A stretch of 64,000 nucleotides of DNA, taken from Agelaius tricolor (Eukaryota > Chordata > Aves > Passeriformes > Icteridae). Position numbers and translations under genes: made by a program. This document shows positions 13,960-27,100 of this stretch, piece by piece. The stretch lies in contig JALJCS010000004.1 of NCBI GenBank assembly GCA_023055355.1, positions 17,762,001 to 17,826,000 on the forward strand, in the 5' to 3' direction. How positions within the stretch are numbered: the stretch's first letter is position 1; each line of letters begins with the position of its first letter. A model generated the notes under the pieces. That model was not told the origin of the DNA. It made no database searches and worked only from the letters and a program-made list of their open reading frames with translations.

Positions 13960-16900
13960 AGTGTAACCCCATCCCTCCTGGATGCTCAGGTAACATGCAG
14001 CCTCCACTCTTGCTGTAGTCCCAGTTTGTCCTAAGACTTCCAGTGTATCCCAACTTAGAATTATATGGTTGCAAGAAAAAAAAAAAAATCTATTCCTCCT
14101 GCTCTGGATGATCCCATTCCTTTCACGTCTCCCTAAATTCCTCACCCTAAGCTGGGCATCTTCCCTTGCCTTCTCCCCCCAGCCTGAGGTCTCTGTCCAG
14201 AAGCCAGTTGGTGCCTGCTCAGCTTCTCCTGCTCTGCTGGCACAGGTACAGCTGCTCTCCCTCCCACACAAATACTCTGGCTCCTTCTTTCACAGGGGCA
14301 AAAAACCACAGGCATGAACTGCTTTTACCAGAAATCTGCCTGGACAAGACACTGAGAGCAGGAGAGGAGAACATGTCCTGGAAAAATGGACACAGTGGCC
14401 ACAGAACAAGAGAATTCAAGTATGTCTTTAAGAAAATCAGCCAGTATTCTTGTCTCTTTAAATGGGCCTGGAAGGTATTTGTAGTGACTGTGCATCCTTC
14501 CTGGGTCCTACATTATGTCTGGTGTCATGTGTGCTGTGGAACTTCACCATATTTCTCGCAGTAAATGTTCTTCTCCTATACTACAACTACACATTTTTTC
14601 TTGTAGTAAGTACTCTCTCTCCTTTTTCTTTTTTAGGATATACGCACATTTGTTGGTGTAAGCATGTAACACAACTTGTTATGATGCCATTTTTCATTCA
14701 TACTTCTCTGAAGAGAAAAATACAGATTTATAAAGGCTCAAGCTTATTTAGCAATTAAAGCTACAGGCCTTTTGGCTATGTTTTTTCAGACTCACAGGAA
14801 AATGTGGTTCTATCCAAATATTTCAGACCAAGGGAGTGCAACTTCTCACAGTCTCTTACAATCAACTTCTCTAACTGAAAAGCCACTATGATTTTGTGAA
14901 TTATCTGTAGACTTTTTACCACAATTGCACAATGAGTCCCTGGTAACCACTGGCTTAGGAATCAAATCATACCACAATTTGTGTTCAGGTCCTGGCATTC
15001 CTGCTACAAAATTCACAGGAAACTTTTCCAGACACTTTCATTATGTCTTGTTTTCTCTCGCATTAAATTAATATAGATTACATCAGCTGCTTCCCAGGAC
15101 TGTTGGGATGACTGGTGTTTTGATAATGGTGAAATCTGGGTGGATGTGACCAGAGAGGCATAGAGTGCTGTTATTAGATTTTGCCATTAAACAAACCCTT
15201 CCAGAGTAAGATTTCAGCAGAATTTAAGGAAAGAAGATTAGGAAATTTAAAAAAAAACAGCCAATAACCAAGGAACAAAGACTGCTCATCATCTTTCATT
15301 AAACTAAGTGTTTTAAAAAAATTACCTAACTGTCACAGAAAACCAGCAGATCCACCTACAAGACTTGTGCAGAAGAAAATAATTCTGCCTTTAACTGGTG
15401 CCTTGTCTTCCATGAAGTTGGGTAATGACATAGTCTGTCAAAATGTTTTTAAAAGCATAATGCTTTAGCCATTTTTGCTTGTGAAATTTTAAGCATCTCC
15501 CTGCCTATTTTACAGCTTTTCAGACTCTAATACTTGGAAGGAAAGGCTTGTTTTACAAGACTAAATTAAAACATTGATTGCTTCATTGTTTCTCAGATCA
15601 TTTTTCCTAGTGGGCAAATCCTATTGTTTATTTGGAAAATAAACCTTAAAAATCAGACCTGTAGTCTGCTATTTTTCTTGTGCTTACTAATTTCTATTTG
15701 TGAATCTATTTCCTGGTTTCATACTAAAAGCAATTCTCTTCCATTTATTTTTGCAGTTATGAGTCCTAAGAGAAAAAGCATTCTGCTTCTTACCATTGCT
15801 ACTTCCATCAATTTGCCTTTTCTGTTATTCTTGTATCTAGCAACACAGCTCAAAATTTCCACTTGGTGCAAAATAATGCAAGAATATTGTTGTTCCACAC
15901 TTGCAATATCCAATTAAAAGAATCATAATTTCTGAGCATGTGGATCAAAATGCTGATGCTAGTACATTTTACATGGGAATAATGGCTTCTTTGCTACACT
16001 GCAGGACCTATTTTAAAATGCATTTTCTTCTGAAACTGTGGTTAATGTTTATGTAAATTGTAGAAATGTTCTCAAAGAGAAACAGGGCATAAGCTGAGAA
16101 AATGGTGTCCCTGGAGATCAATGTAATGATTGTGGTGAGATCAGTGCCAGGGAGAAATATAAATTTCTGTGCTGTGGTGAAAATCTTTCTTCAATTATTT
16201 AAATCTCCCTTAAATCCTATTTTTAGACCTAAATTTAATTTAAATGGGGCAATGGACCTTGTTCAAGCATAAGGAAGAATTTCTCTTCAAGAATCTGTCT
16301 GGTCTCATTTGGACATCTGTACATTGCAGAGATGTGTATGAATGTGATTCAGCTTTTCTCCAGAGACAATCACCTACCTAAGACAGTGGTGATGAACTAA
16401 CTTTTGGAATACTCTCTACAGTTTCAGATATGCCTGTAACTAATAATGTGTTATCCTCTGAACTAGAAAGAAAAGAGGGGAGTGAATAAAAAATATTAAA
16501 TGTTAAATTAATTTTAAATAGAAGCACTGTTTTACCATTGCCTTGGTTTTACACACAGAAACATGTGTTATGTTAAACTAGAAGGATGAGAAACCTGAAA
16601 AACCTCAGTTCTGCCTATTTAAATCAGATACTTACATAGGTATTGAATTTTTAACTTAATTTTCTATCCTAACTTCCAGATTCTAACTGGTCTAACTTTA
16701 TATGTTCAGTTTTTACAAGGGAATCAATTTTTTTCTTTTAACATGCATTGTAACTCACAGTGAATGCAAATAAAAGTCTGCTAGATTTTCTCTTACTATG
16801 CACAGGAGATAGTGTACTTCAATATAAAAGGGTAAGTAGAAAAATGATAAATATGGATGACAAAAACTGGAGAAACAAGTGGAAAAATAAAGATTTCATG

Positions 16901-19900
16901 CTGAAAACTGTCAGTTTTTCAGCATAAAATTACTAGGCCAGGGATAAACCCTGCATTAACTGACCCTGTGTTTAGTGAGCCAGTGAGATTAAAAAAGCCT
17001 TTTTCCTGAGTCCTCAAGAACTGACAATCTCTTCTCTAGATAAAGCCTTTAGGTGTTCAGAGAGGAATCTGAGCATCTTACAGCCCCTGAACAGGTAGGG
17101 TTTCCTAACATGGCCTTAGCACAGAGTAAGGAGAGGGAGGATGTAACAAATAGAGTTTGCAATCTTTTTGCTCCTTCGCCTTCCCTAGAAAAGGACTAAG
17201 CCTGTCTCTTTGTTACCATTTGATGAGGATTCAAGCTTGGATTCTGTTGCTGGATTTTGGCTTCTCTATTCCATACAGAAACAGAGGGGTACGTCTGGTC
17301 CCTCCATTCTTCACCCCTGTTTGTTATTTGAGCTACTCTTGGCCTTTGGTCCACAGCAACAGATAGCAGCCTGAAGGCCAGGTCAATAGCAACTCCAGGT
17401 TAATACCTGGTCTCCTTCTCCTTTCTCCCTCCTAGTCAGGAGCAGCTGCAGATGGCTGTGCCTCTTGCTAGCTTGCATAACTCTCAAACACCCACTCCCT
17501 TACTATTTTGAGAAGAAGACCCACCCATGTTCCCCTTCAATAATCACCTGAGCCCTATCCAGCATGATAATTACACCACTCTCGTGAAAGACAGAAGAAC
17601 GCTCCTGGAAGCCCAGCAATATTGGATTACCTTCATGAAGTGCAGCTGGACTGTAGCAACAAATTATTTGTCAATAAGTACAGTTTGTCAACAAGTACAG
17701 CTGAAAATAAACTGTGGCAGAACCAGACTGCACTTGAAGGTCCCATCAAGTTCTCTTCTTTACGCTCTCACAGACGAAACAAATACTTTCTAACATAGCT
17801 TCAAGAGCCCTCTCTTTTATACTGCATATTATGTTTTGGCATCTGAGCACTAGACAAGATGTTCTAGGGTGAGACTGAAAATAAATACCTCAAACTAATG
17901 TCCTCCTTCAGAGGTCAAGTGCATCATGACTTTTTAAAACACATCTGATAAGTAGATTACAAACCACAGCTGAATTTGTGAGCAAGAAACATTCTGCACG
18001 GACTCACAGAGTTGAGTGGTCAGAAATTTCCAAGCTTAAAGTACAACAGAACATAAATCACTAAGAAGTGGCCTATTAGAGGCTACTAGAGGCCTATTAG
18101 AGCCTAAGAGGCTATTGCACATTTGTGCATTCTTACACAAAATACCTGTCATACTGCAAACACAGTCTACCTCACAGATTCTGGTCAGGCAGGAGGTTAT
18201 TTCAACAGGCAGAAAGGAGAAAGGTTCAGTCCTCCATCCGTACGAACCATGGCATACCACAACTCTACTAGGGTTTACATACATTTACAGCATATACAAA
18301 CTGCTGTGAAGGGGAGCAGAGCAGCAGCTTTATAGAAGGGAAATGTGTTTCAGCAGATGTACCCATTTCTTTCTGATAGCCCAGAAATGTGAACTCACAG
18401 CCCTCTTCTGTCCAGCTTCTCCATCTGTGTTGCTGCTGTGTCCTTTTGACCACACCAAGGCCTGCTTTCACATACCGGCCAGAAAGTAGTTTTGGTTTGG
18501 ACATTGCTAGAAGATTCAGAAAAAGTTGGTGCTTAGTCTCTCAACTTAAGCAGAAAGTCAAAGGCTTGAAGTTTTGAAATTTATTACCATCTAATTGAAG
18601 GGTTTGGAGGGGGGTTTGTTTTGGTCAATCTTGTTCATATTTAAAGAAAGTCACACCATCTTGAATGTAGGATGACTGAAACAAATACAGCAGAATTTTA
18701 CTGTCACAACCCCACACTTGTTCCAGCCAAGTTCCAACTTCAAACCAATTTCAAATTTCTTTCATGATGTTACAACTACTTCAACATCAAGCAGTTAGTT
18801 CTGTCTTTCTTCTTTTCACATGTGGGACACTTCTGCCTTGGTCTCTGCAGCTGGTCTATCCCTCTGCACCCCGCACAGTAAAATCCTCCATATACTCAAA
18901 ATCTTGCATGGCCTTTTAAATGTGTAATTGTTTGAATTTCTCTTGGAGGAGGTGATAATGTGTCAACTTTGAATAGAAATGGAGATATTTTTAATGTGAA
19001 TACTCTTCTAATGATAGGTGTTAATTAAGGTATCACTAAAAGCAGCACTCTTCATAAGCCCAAGTAGCTGCAGCACGTAATATTGATCCAGGGAACAGAG
19101 TATGTGTTTTTCAATGTTGATAAACAAAGGATACAATCAAGATGTCTACTCATTCCCCTTGCCTGCCCTTCATTCTCTGCTCTCTTCACCAGATAGGACT
19201 ATATGGGGTAGCAGCTTTATGAGGTTTTAGAGAGGACGTATCTAGATGTAGATCATGGAATTTTGCTTTGGTGATGCCAACAAGATACAGCTGCACTCTA
19301 ATTTATGTGGACTGCACTGGGTCACAAAATGTGTATGCATTGGCATTACATCAGCACACCTGGAGCTTCAGAGCACCCTTCATATATGTCAACCTTCAGA
19401 GATGGTATTCAATGAGTTATTATGTATTATACTGGAAGAAGCCAGGGGCAGAGAGACAGAGTCCCTTGCACAATGAAATTGAGATTATAACCCCCAATGT
19501 ACCACTTGAGGCTGGCAGTATTGCTATTAATTTCCAAGTAAGAAATAAGCATAACCAGGAGATTGCTGCATAAATGAAAAACAACTAAAAACATCCTCTT
19601 CTATGCTTAAGCAGGCATGCTACCTGTTGAAGAGAACTTAAGGCTTTGACAGTCCTGCTAGAAACCCAAGTGCCTTTCAAAACCAAACTGAAGTTACTGC
19701 CAAAGAGAATCTCAGTAAATGGCCTTGTTCTGGGACAAAGCCCCACTTATTCAAATAAAATAATTTCCTTTGAAAATAATTTTGATCCAGGCATAACAGT
19801 ATTAGTAAATTTTATGTTTACATGGGAAATGTGCCCTCATGTTGCACTTGGAAAAACAGTAATCTCTGAAAAACACATCCTTGGATGTCCTGTGCATGCA

Positions 19901-22900
19901 CTTAAGGTTATTTGTACAAGAAGGATTGGGGAGTTTTGGCTACTGCCTATACAAAATGGTTGTTTCTTGTTCTAAGAATCTATTGATTCATCAATGTCCT
20001 ACAAATCCAAGTAGGCAGAGTTACTGGAACAGCCAGTACAAACACTTCCAGGACAGTGCTTATATCTATTTACAACCTGCCTACAACTTCTGTTTATCTG
20101 TTTGAATTGTTACGGCTCCCATCTCCGTTCCTGCCCAGAGAGAAGTCAACATAAGAATACCCCTGTGCCAAGTTTCTTCAACTTCTCTTTGAAGTATTTC
20201 TTTGGGACTGTACCACTATGCTTAAATGCAGGGCTTTTGGATAGAAATAGCACCTTTCACAGCACCTTCTTCCACTGACACTGACAGCATTAACTGATAT
20301 CAGAAAGTCATGAGATTGATCATTAAACTTCATCCACTAGAGAAATTTAAATGACATTGAGGAGGTAAAAGCCTTAAAAGTATTTCTCTTCAGTATTGGT
20401 CATTTATATGTCCATCTTCACAGAAACTGACAGAAAAAAATTTACGGTTGCCCTTTTATGAATGTTGCCTGCAGAGAGAACACATAACAGTTAAACTCCT
20501 ATCTGGTTTTAAGAAAAAACTCAGCTGTACAATAGGCAAAACAAGGTTGTGCACAGGGTGGAAATGAAATGAAAAGCAAAAATAAAACCCTGTCATGTAT
20601 GTACCAACTGCTACTTATGTCCTGCAGAACAGCTGTTTGCAATCTAGATTTAACTCATACTTCAGGAAGAGCTACTGAGATTTTGCAGGTACTCTCAACT
20701 GAGAAGAAAAGTAAAAGATTAAGTTAGTGTTAAAAATGCATATCAAGATATCATGACAGCGTTTCAAGGAATTTTCAAGTACCAACTCTAGGTTTTTTTC
20801 TTCAGCCCAAAATATCATAATTGAAGAGTTTAGGTGAATAAACAGAGATTTAACACCCCCTTTCCCCCCTATTTTTAAGCACATACATTTAAATACATCA
20901 TAACACTATTAAAGTTTGAAAACAGCAGCTCTGGAAGAGGAAGAAGGAAAGCTTTTTTGGGAGAAGGGTTAAGGAATAAAAGGAATAAAAGATTAAGAAA
21001 GAGAGATATTATTATTGCCTTTTTGATGTTTATTTCATGTCTGAATATGCCACCCTTTCAGCTTTGCCTCTTCCTAAAATAAGAGTCACAGGACAGCCTG
21101 CAGCACTTACCTGCAGCAAGTCTCTACAAGACTCAGGCTATTTATCAATTCACAAAGTATCAACTTACAATCCTTGCCATTTTTCATAGTAAAGTAATTG
21201 TCCATAAAGCCTACAACAAATTCAACACCACTGGTTCTTAGCAATCTTAGCATATATTGATCCATAAATTATTTACTAATAATGGACAATATCTTGTCCA
21301 GTGGAATTAGGAAGAATGCTCCTCTTCTTAATTTTTTTTTTTAGTTGACCCCTTTAAAAAGGTGCAGCATCAACAAGTATCACTATGCCGCTGCCTATTG
21401 TCGTATTTTTAAAATGAGGTGTTTTTTTCTCACTCTACTGAAAAAGTAGTAGTACTCACTAATATTCAAGGTGATGGTGACTAAATATAGAGGGTAGAAA
21501 GTCATCAGTGAACTGAAGAATTTAAGAAAGTTAAAGGGACAATTATTTACATTCTAAGATGAGTACACTGAAAGTTCCATTTCCAAAGAACACACATCCC
21601 AAGTAATAATAAGCCTTACAGCAGACCCACTTCTCTAATTTCTAGGATTTGCTTCTCTAATTTCACAAGGTATTGCTAATAAGAAAATATTTTCCACTAC
21701 TCTGTACCTCATCTAGGTCAAATATGGATTATTTTAGCACTGACAAGAAAAACAATTTTCTGATATTCCAAACACTGATGTGCAAAACCAACAGTCCTTG
21801 ACTGAAGTCACACCAAGCTTTTTATACCGTGTATATCTTTGTTTCATCATTATGAATTTTTAGCTGAATTTTACTTGGAACTTGTGTTACTCAGTTGGTG
21901 TCAATTATCCAAAGGGCCTAAGTCCATCTCTGTTACAAAATACTGAGTTCTTTCATATATGTGCATATGGACAAACAAGAATCAATATATCAATCATCTT
22001 GAATCAAGATATCTTGGCTGAAGTAATGCCTGATATCTGATAATAGGGTGCAGTGGATACTTTCGCTATAAAAATTGTTCCACGTTCAGGTAACCTATCT
22101 TCAAACTTTTGGAAAAACTTTGATAATTGTTTTTCTCATCTTATATTTGAAATACATCTGCTATTAGGTGGTTTCAGAACAGCAGGCAGAGCTCACATCT
22201 CACTTGCACAAAAAATTTACTAAGGAGCTTAGCATTCATTAGGAAAGACCATGAATACTAATATGGTGAGACGGCACAAATTAGAAATTGTCTGTGGTAT
22301 ACCCAGATGTAATTTTTAAAACAGCTAAAAGGAGCACAGAACTCACAGCTCTGCTGAACACTTTCTAGAGTTATTATTTTCCATTTAAAAATCAGTTTCT
22401 CTGGTGTACTTGCTTCTTACCTACTGTGAAGTACATGTGACTTTTTACATTTCCACTCTTCAGACAATCTTTTCCTCCTCCATTACAAGAAAATTGCACA
22501 GGTTTGTTATTAAATTATACAACTATTCACACACATTAAAATTCAGACCCTCTTTGTTAAGTTTTCTCATGGTAATAGAGACAATGGTGGATGGGGTCAG
22601 CAAGCCTATAACTGCAAATGGGACATCACAATAATGTTTTGTTTGGCTGAAGTGGTGACCCTTCTGACAGCAAAGAACTGTCTGCAGAACCAGCACACTC
22701 TGAGGAATCAGCACTCTCGGGTGCCTCACTGAAGTGCCTCCACACTAATGTGCATAGCCCAGGGGATGGACAGGCAGTCACAATTCTGGGTGCAGTTGGA
22801 GGACTGTGACCCCCTTGGGGTCACAAAGAGATTTGCGGGGATGCTACACACAACTGGAGTGCTGCAATTGATGGATGCAGGCTCTCGTGATTGAGAGCCA

Positions 22901-23228
22901 AAATTGAGTCAACCAGATTTCAAGTGTTAGTAATAAGTGCTTGTAATGGAAACAATAACAGCTCTGTTAAAGTCTTTAAGTTCTAATCAGCAAACACTCA
23001 GCTGGCATGGGAAGTGGGGTTTTTTTGGCTCATTAATTGCATGAATGTCTGGGCTGGGACGCCAACCATGAAGAGACAGCAAATCAAGCTCTGCTTTGGA
23101 TACAACATGAGCATTCATCAGAGAGACCTGGTATAATTGTTGATGTTTGCTTCTACATATTTTGGCAAAAGAAAAGATGGAAAATGGTTTCTTCTTAACC
23201 TGACCTGATGTTTACTTGGGTGCTAACA
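13960..23228. other. Intergenic region downstream of NXNL2
   Basis: About 9 kb of AT-rich sequence. I see no exon of a known gene, no RNA gene and no identifiable transposon. A small tandem arrangement of 'gcctattagag' units occurs near 18070-18113. Confidence 0.65.
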
Positions 23229-23293
23229 TAATAGAACCATGGAACGGCTTGTGTTGGAAAGGACCTTAAAGATCATCTAGTTCCAATCCTGTG
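23229..23293 (-). mobile_element. CR1 LINE 3'-end fragment
   Basis: 'aatagaaccatggaacggct', 'tgtgttggaaaggaccttaa' and 'agatcatctagttccaatcc' form the reverse complement of the avian CR1 3' terminus. Only about 65 bp is present, just downstream of NXNL2. Confidence 0.85.
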
Positions 23294-23942
23294 GAATTGG
23301 AACTTAGCTTATAGGGCAAAGTTTTAAAACCCATGGTTAAGGAAAACTGAGCAGAACTATAAATAAATATAAATAAATCCCATAAAAGTAAAATAAAGTA
23401 AAATAAAGTATATTTAAAAGAATATTAAAATAGTATTTCTTCAGTACTGACAAACAAATATGTTCTATTTAAAAGTCATGACATTTTCTGATTATTCTTG
23501 TTAAGGTAGATAAGGAAATACATGAGACATATTTCATAAACAGTCATTTATTAAAGCAAACAGTTTCATTTTCTTAATAAAATGTGCTAATCACCTGAAA
23601 AAAGTCATCAATAAATAGGTTTTTTGCATTTATTTTTACTGTGTTGACTTTGCAAAGTAAGTGTTTGCATAGATTTCACAGGTTTCTATTATTACTGTCT
23701 AAACAGCCTATTCTTCTGAAGTTCTTTAGTATTATTTGGAACATTGTGCTTCATATTAAATATCACAGATAGAACAATACAACAATAATTGCATTTTATG
23801 ACACTGGAATAACTGGTTCTCAAGTCAAACCCAAAATTTGTTTACAAGCAAAGGTAAATAAATAAGTCTTACCCTTCTCATTCTGAACAAAGCAAGAGTC
23901 TTTTCAGAGCTCTACCAAGTTCTCCACTATGCCTTTTCTTGC

Positions 23943-23948
23943 TTTATT
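23943..23948 (-). terminator. Candidate NXNL2 polyadenylation signal
   Basis: AATAAA on the minus strand begins only 10 nt after the NXNL2 stop codon, which would give a 3' UTR of roughly 30-45 nt. Further AATAAA hexamers lie downstream at 23629-23634 and 23547-23552, so a longer 3' UTR is also possible. Which one is used cannot be told from sequence. Confidence 0.4.
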
Positions 23949-23958
23949 TGTCAACATT

Positions 23959-24127
23959 TTAGCTGGAAAAATTCTGAAAGATATCTGCACCCTCAAGCCA
24001 GTTCCGGAAACATGACAGCCCTTTGTCTCTGATCTGCTTTCTTCCCTTGTCAGTAATGACTTCGCCAGTTTGTTTCACAATCACCAGTTTAGGAATTGCT
24101 GTTATGTTGTATTTCTTCTTCAGATCA
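23959..24127 (-). CDS. NXNL2: NXNL2 coding exon 2 (terminal)
   Basis: The acceptor is a T/A-rich stretch ending CCCACAG, with AG at 24129-24128. The exon completes codon 101 and encodes residues 102-156, including the cis-Pro motif (Ile112-Pro113-Lys114), a KQTGEVIT beta hairpin and the basic GRKQIRDKG helix. It ends in a TAA stop at 23961-23959. The reading frame and the family C-terminus join exactly to exon 1. Confidence 0.95.
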
Positions 24128-27100
24128 CTGTGGGAAAAAAATTAAAAATAAAACACACCATTAGGAGCATTTTAAGAAAACCCCTAGTGTCTTTACAAAG
24201 GCTGCTCTGGCCAGGACACATGGGAGAGCAGAAGTGATGAGTGCCTGGGCTTCCTCAGAGTTTGAAGCAGAGCACTGGGCACTGTAAGGAGATGAACAAG
24301 GCTGTAGCTGGAAGCCTACACAGTGAAATGTAGCTCTGAGAGTTAAGAGAGCTGCAGCATCCTTCCTGTAAATGCTCATCACTGCTGCCTGCAGTTTCCA
24401 CAGGAGCAGAGGCTCTTGGAGATGTAAAAGAAGTCCATAGAAGCAAAGTTTGATATACTCTTCCACCTGTTTTTTTGCTAGCCCAAAACAGATGTAATCC
24501 TGGGTCCGTTTTACAGCACAGGAGAAGGATCTCACTTAGATTAGTATTTGATATTCATTCCCCTACAAATACACTTGAGTGTCCCATAGTGCTACTTCCT
24601 GCAATCACCATTAAAGAAAGCATGATACATCATCTTTTTGAGTAAATGGAAGAGACTGAAGATACTCCTTAAAATCCCTAAGAGAAACAAGCCTTCTACA
24701 GACAGAAAAGTGAGCAATCAAAATATTTGGAATAAGAGCCACCTGTCTGTGTTGCCAGAGAAAAAAATTTCAACACCTCCTCTGCACCTTTAGAAGAACC
24801 AGAGGACAGACACAAAACAGGCAGTAACAGAATAGCCAAATTCCAAAACACAACATCTCTCTCAAAACATACTTAAAATACTAAATGGAAATATGCTGCC
24901 TGAGCGCCATCACCACAAGCAAGAACATTTGCTGTATGACGTTCAAACACCACAGAAATTTGAGTAGGAAAAAAATGTAGACATTGCTAAAAAATGCTTT
25001 ACACTAATACATAGACATTCTCAATGATTTCCTGGGAGGAAAAAAAATACTGAAAGATAAGACTGAAATGAAATACTGACCCAGATAAGGCATACCTGAA
25101 ACATGCCTTCCCTTCTCTATTTTTCCTTAAGAGAAGAAAAATCAACAGGTGAAGCATACTGCTCTGCTGTTTTGTAGGCTGAGCAATAATGCAGAAAATA
25201 CTATGGAAGCAGCAATAATGTGTATGGACCAGGTTTGCTTCCTCAGTGAATTGTGACATACAAGCAATCAACCAACAATCCCCACAGACCTTTCCAAAAT
25301 TGCTAAAACAGGTGAAAAAACCACATTCCAAAGCAAGTATGCATAGAAGCCATGTAAAACTACTATCACCTTGTTATAGGTAGATAAGGAGACGATTGCC
25401 TGTCACAATTAAGGGATGACTATTGTGTGAGTATTAAGAAAAGTTTTAGTGATGTATAGTTATGTTATTAGAGTTTAGATGTCCTCTGTTCTCCCCATAG
25501 CTCCCTTTCCCCCTGCCCAGTATTGTGACCATGAGACAGCCTGGGTTGTCTATGTGGTAAATAGGTATGATTCGTGCTGACAAAATTGAAACAGTAATCA
25601 ATATTGATACAGTAATTAATATTTCAAAATAGTAAAACAGTTAAAAGGTGTAACGCCAAGAAAGAAAGGGAGAGGAGGGGTTCCACCCCCCCCCACACCC
25701 CTTTCCTGCAGATGTTCAAGGCAGGAAAAAAAAAGAGATAACAGTTACTAAAAATTAACAGAAAGGAAAATTTGGTTGGGTCCCAGGAAAATGCTAATTA
25801 TATGAGATTTATCGCTTTGATGCTTAAATATAATATTATGTTAGTTTTGGCTTACATTATACTAGCTCGGTGCGCATGTGTAACTCAAAGCTGAATTAAA
25901 GGACATTGAGGAAGAGGAGAGGCCTTCATCAGAGATGACCCCCAAAGAATGATGCAACCATCTGAAAGAGTGGAGGAGAGTGCGCAGTAAAGGTGGTGAT
26001 GAGGGCAGAGGTAGAAATGTGATGAATCAAAAACGGGAGGAGATGGCATTGACATATGGCATAAAAGGGGGAATTTTTGCTTGACAAGCTTGTATGTGAG
26101 GTGGCAGGGGTTCGAGGACCCTGCACTCTGTACCTCACACTGTTATTTTTTTTTTGCTTATGTGCTATTATTGGAACCAAATTATCCCTTATTTAAACCA
26201 AATTATATTGTCAATATTTCAAGTGTATCTGATTTTATATATTCTAAGCTATTCAATTAAAATTGCTGCTACCTTTAATATTGTTTGGGTTTTTTTTTTT
26301 TTTGATGATGGGATAATTGGGCAAATATAACATCTAGGACAGGTAAAAAGAAGGCTGCACATGTGTCCCTTGCATGGGGCAGTTGGGAATGGAAAAGCTT
26401 GGTGCTTAGGGGGTGCAGCATGGCAACACCTGACCTCTAATCAAGTTACAAGAAAGCAGTTTCCACTGACAAATGGCAAAGAGGAGCTGACTGACAGAGT
26501 TTGGGAGGGGCCAGGGCTGGCTGATGCAATGCCCAGGGGTATAAAAGACTGAGCATCCATCTTGAAGACTAACTGGCTATGTGGTATGCACATATCCCAT
26601 GTAGCCAGTGCTGCAGCTTTTTCCTTCGGCAGTCCTTTGTTGTATTTCTGTTAAGGTTTAATAAACCTTTTTAAATTTTCAAAGTGAGCAGCTGTTTCTC
26701 ACAACCTCATACCACCTGAATGACAAACAAGATGGGTGGAAGACTTATTAAGACTTATTGGTGAACGATAAACACAATTGTATCAATCACAGACAGAGCA
26801 CAAGGAGACTGAAGATACGGAATTTGCCATGGAGACTGGAATCTTACACATCACTTTCCTAAGGGAGTGCATATATCCAGCCCAGCATGGCACCTTGTTC
26901 AGAGAGCCTTAGGGCAGAAGGTTGCCTGCATCAAACCAGACTGAAGCATGCACAGATTTTGTTCACATTTGTGCGCAGCTTTCAAGATCGGCGGACCTGA
27001 AGAAGGCTCAGAAAGAGTTCTGCAGACAGTGCTTCTTAATCACTTGGTACATAGGTACATGTGCTTACAAAAATGACTATTTAAAAGTTATTAATATCAT

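Noticed and set aside
13771..14271. A 166-codon minus-strand open frame
   Set aside because: It contains low-complexity sequence (a T/F run from the poly(A) at 14074-14088), overlaps other frames and has no similarity.
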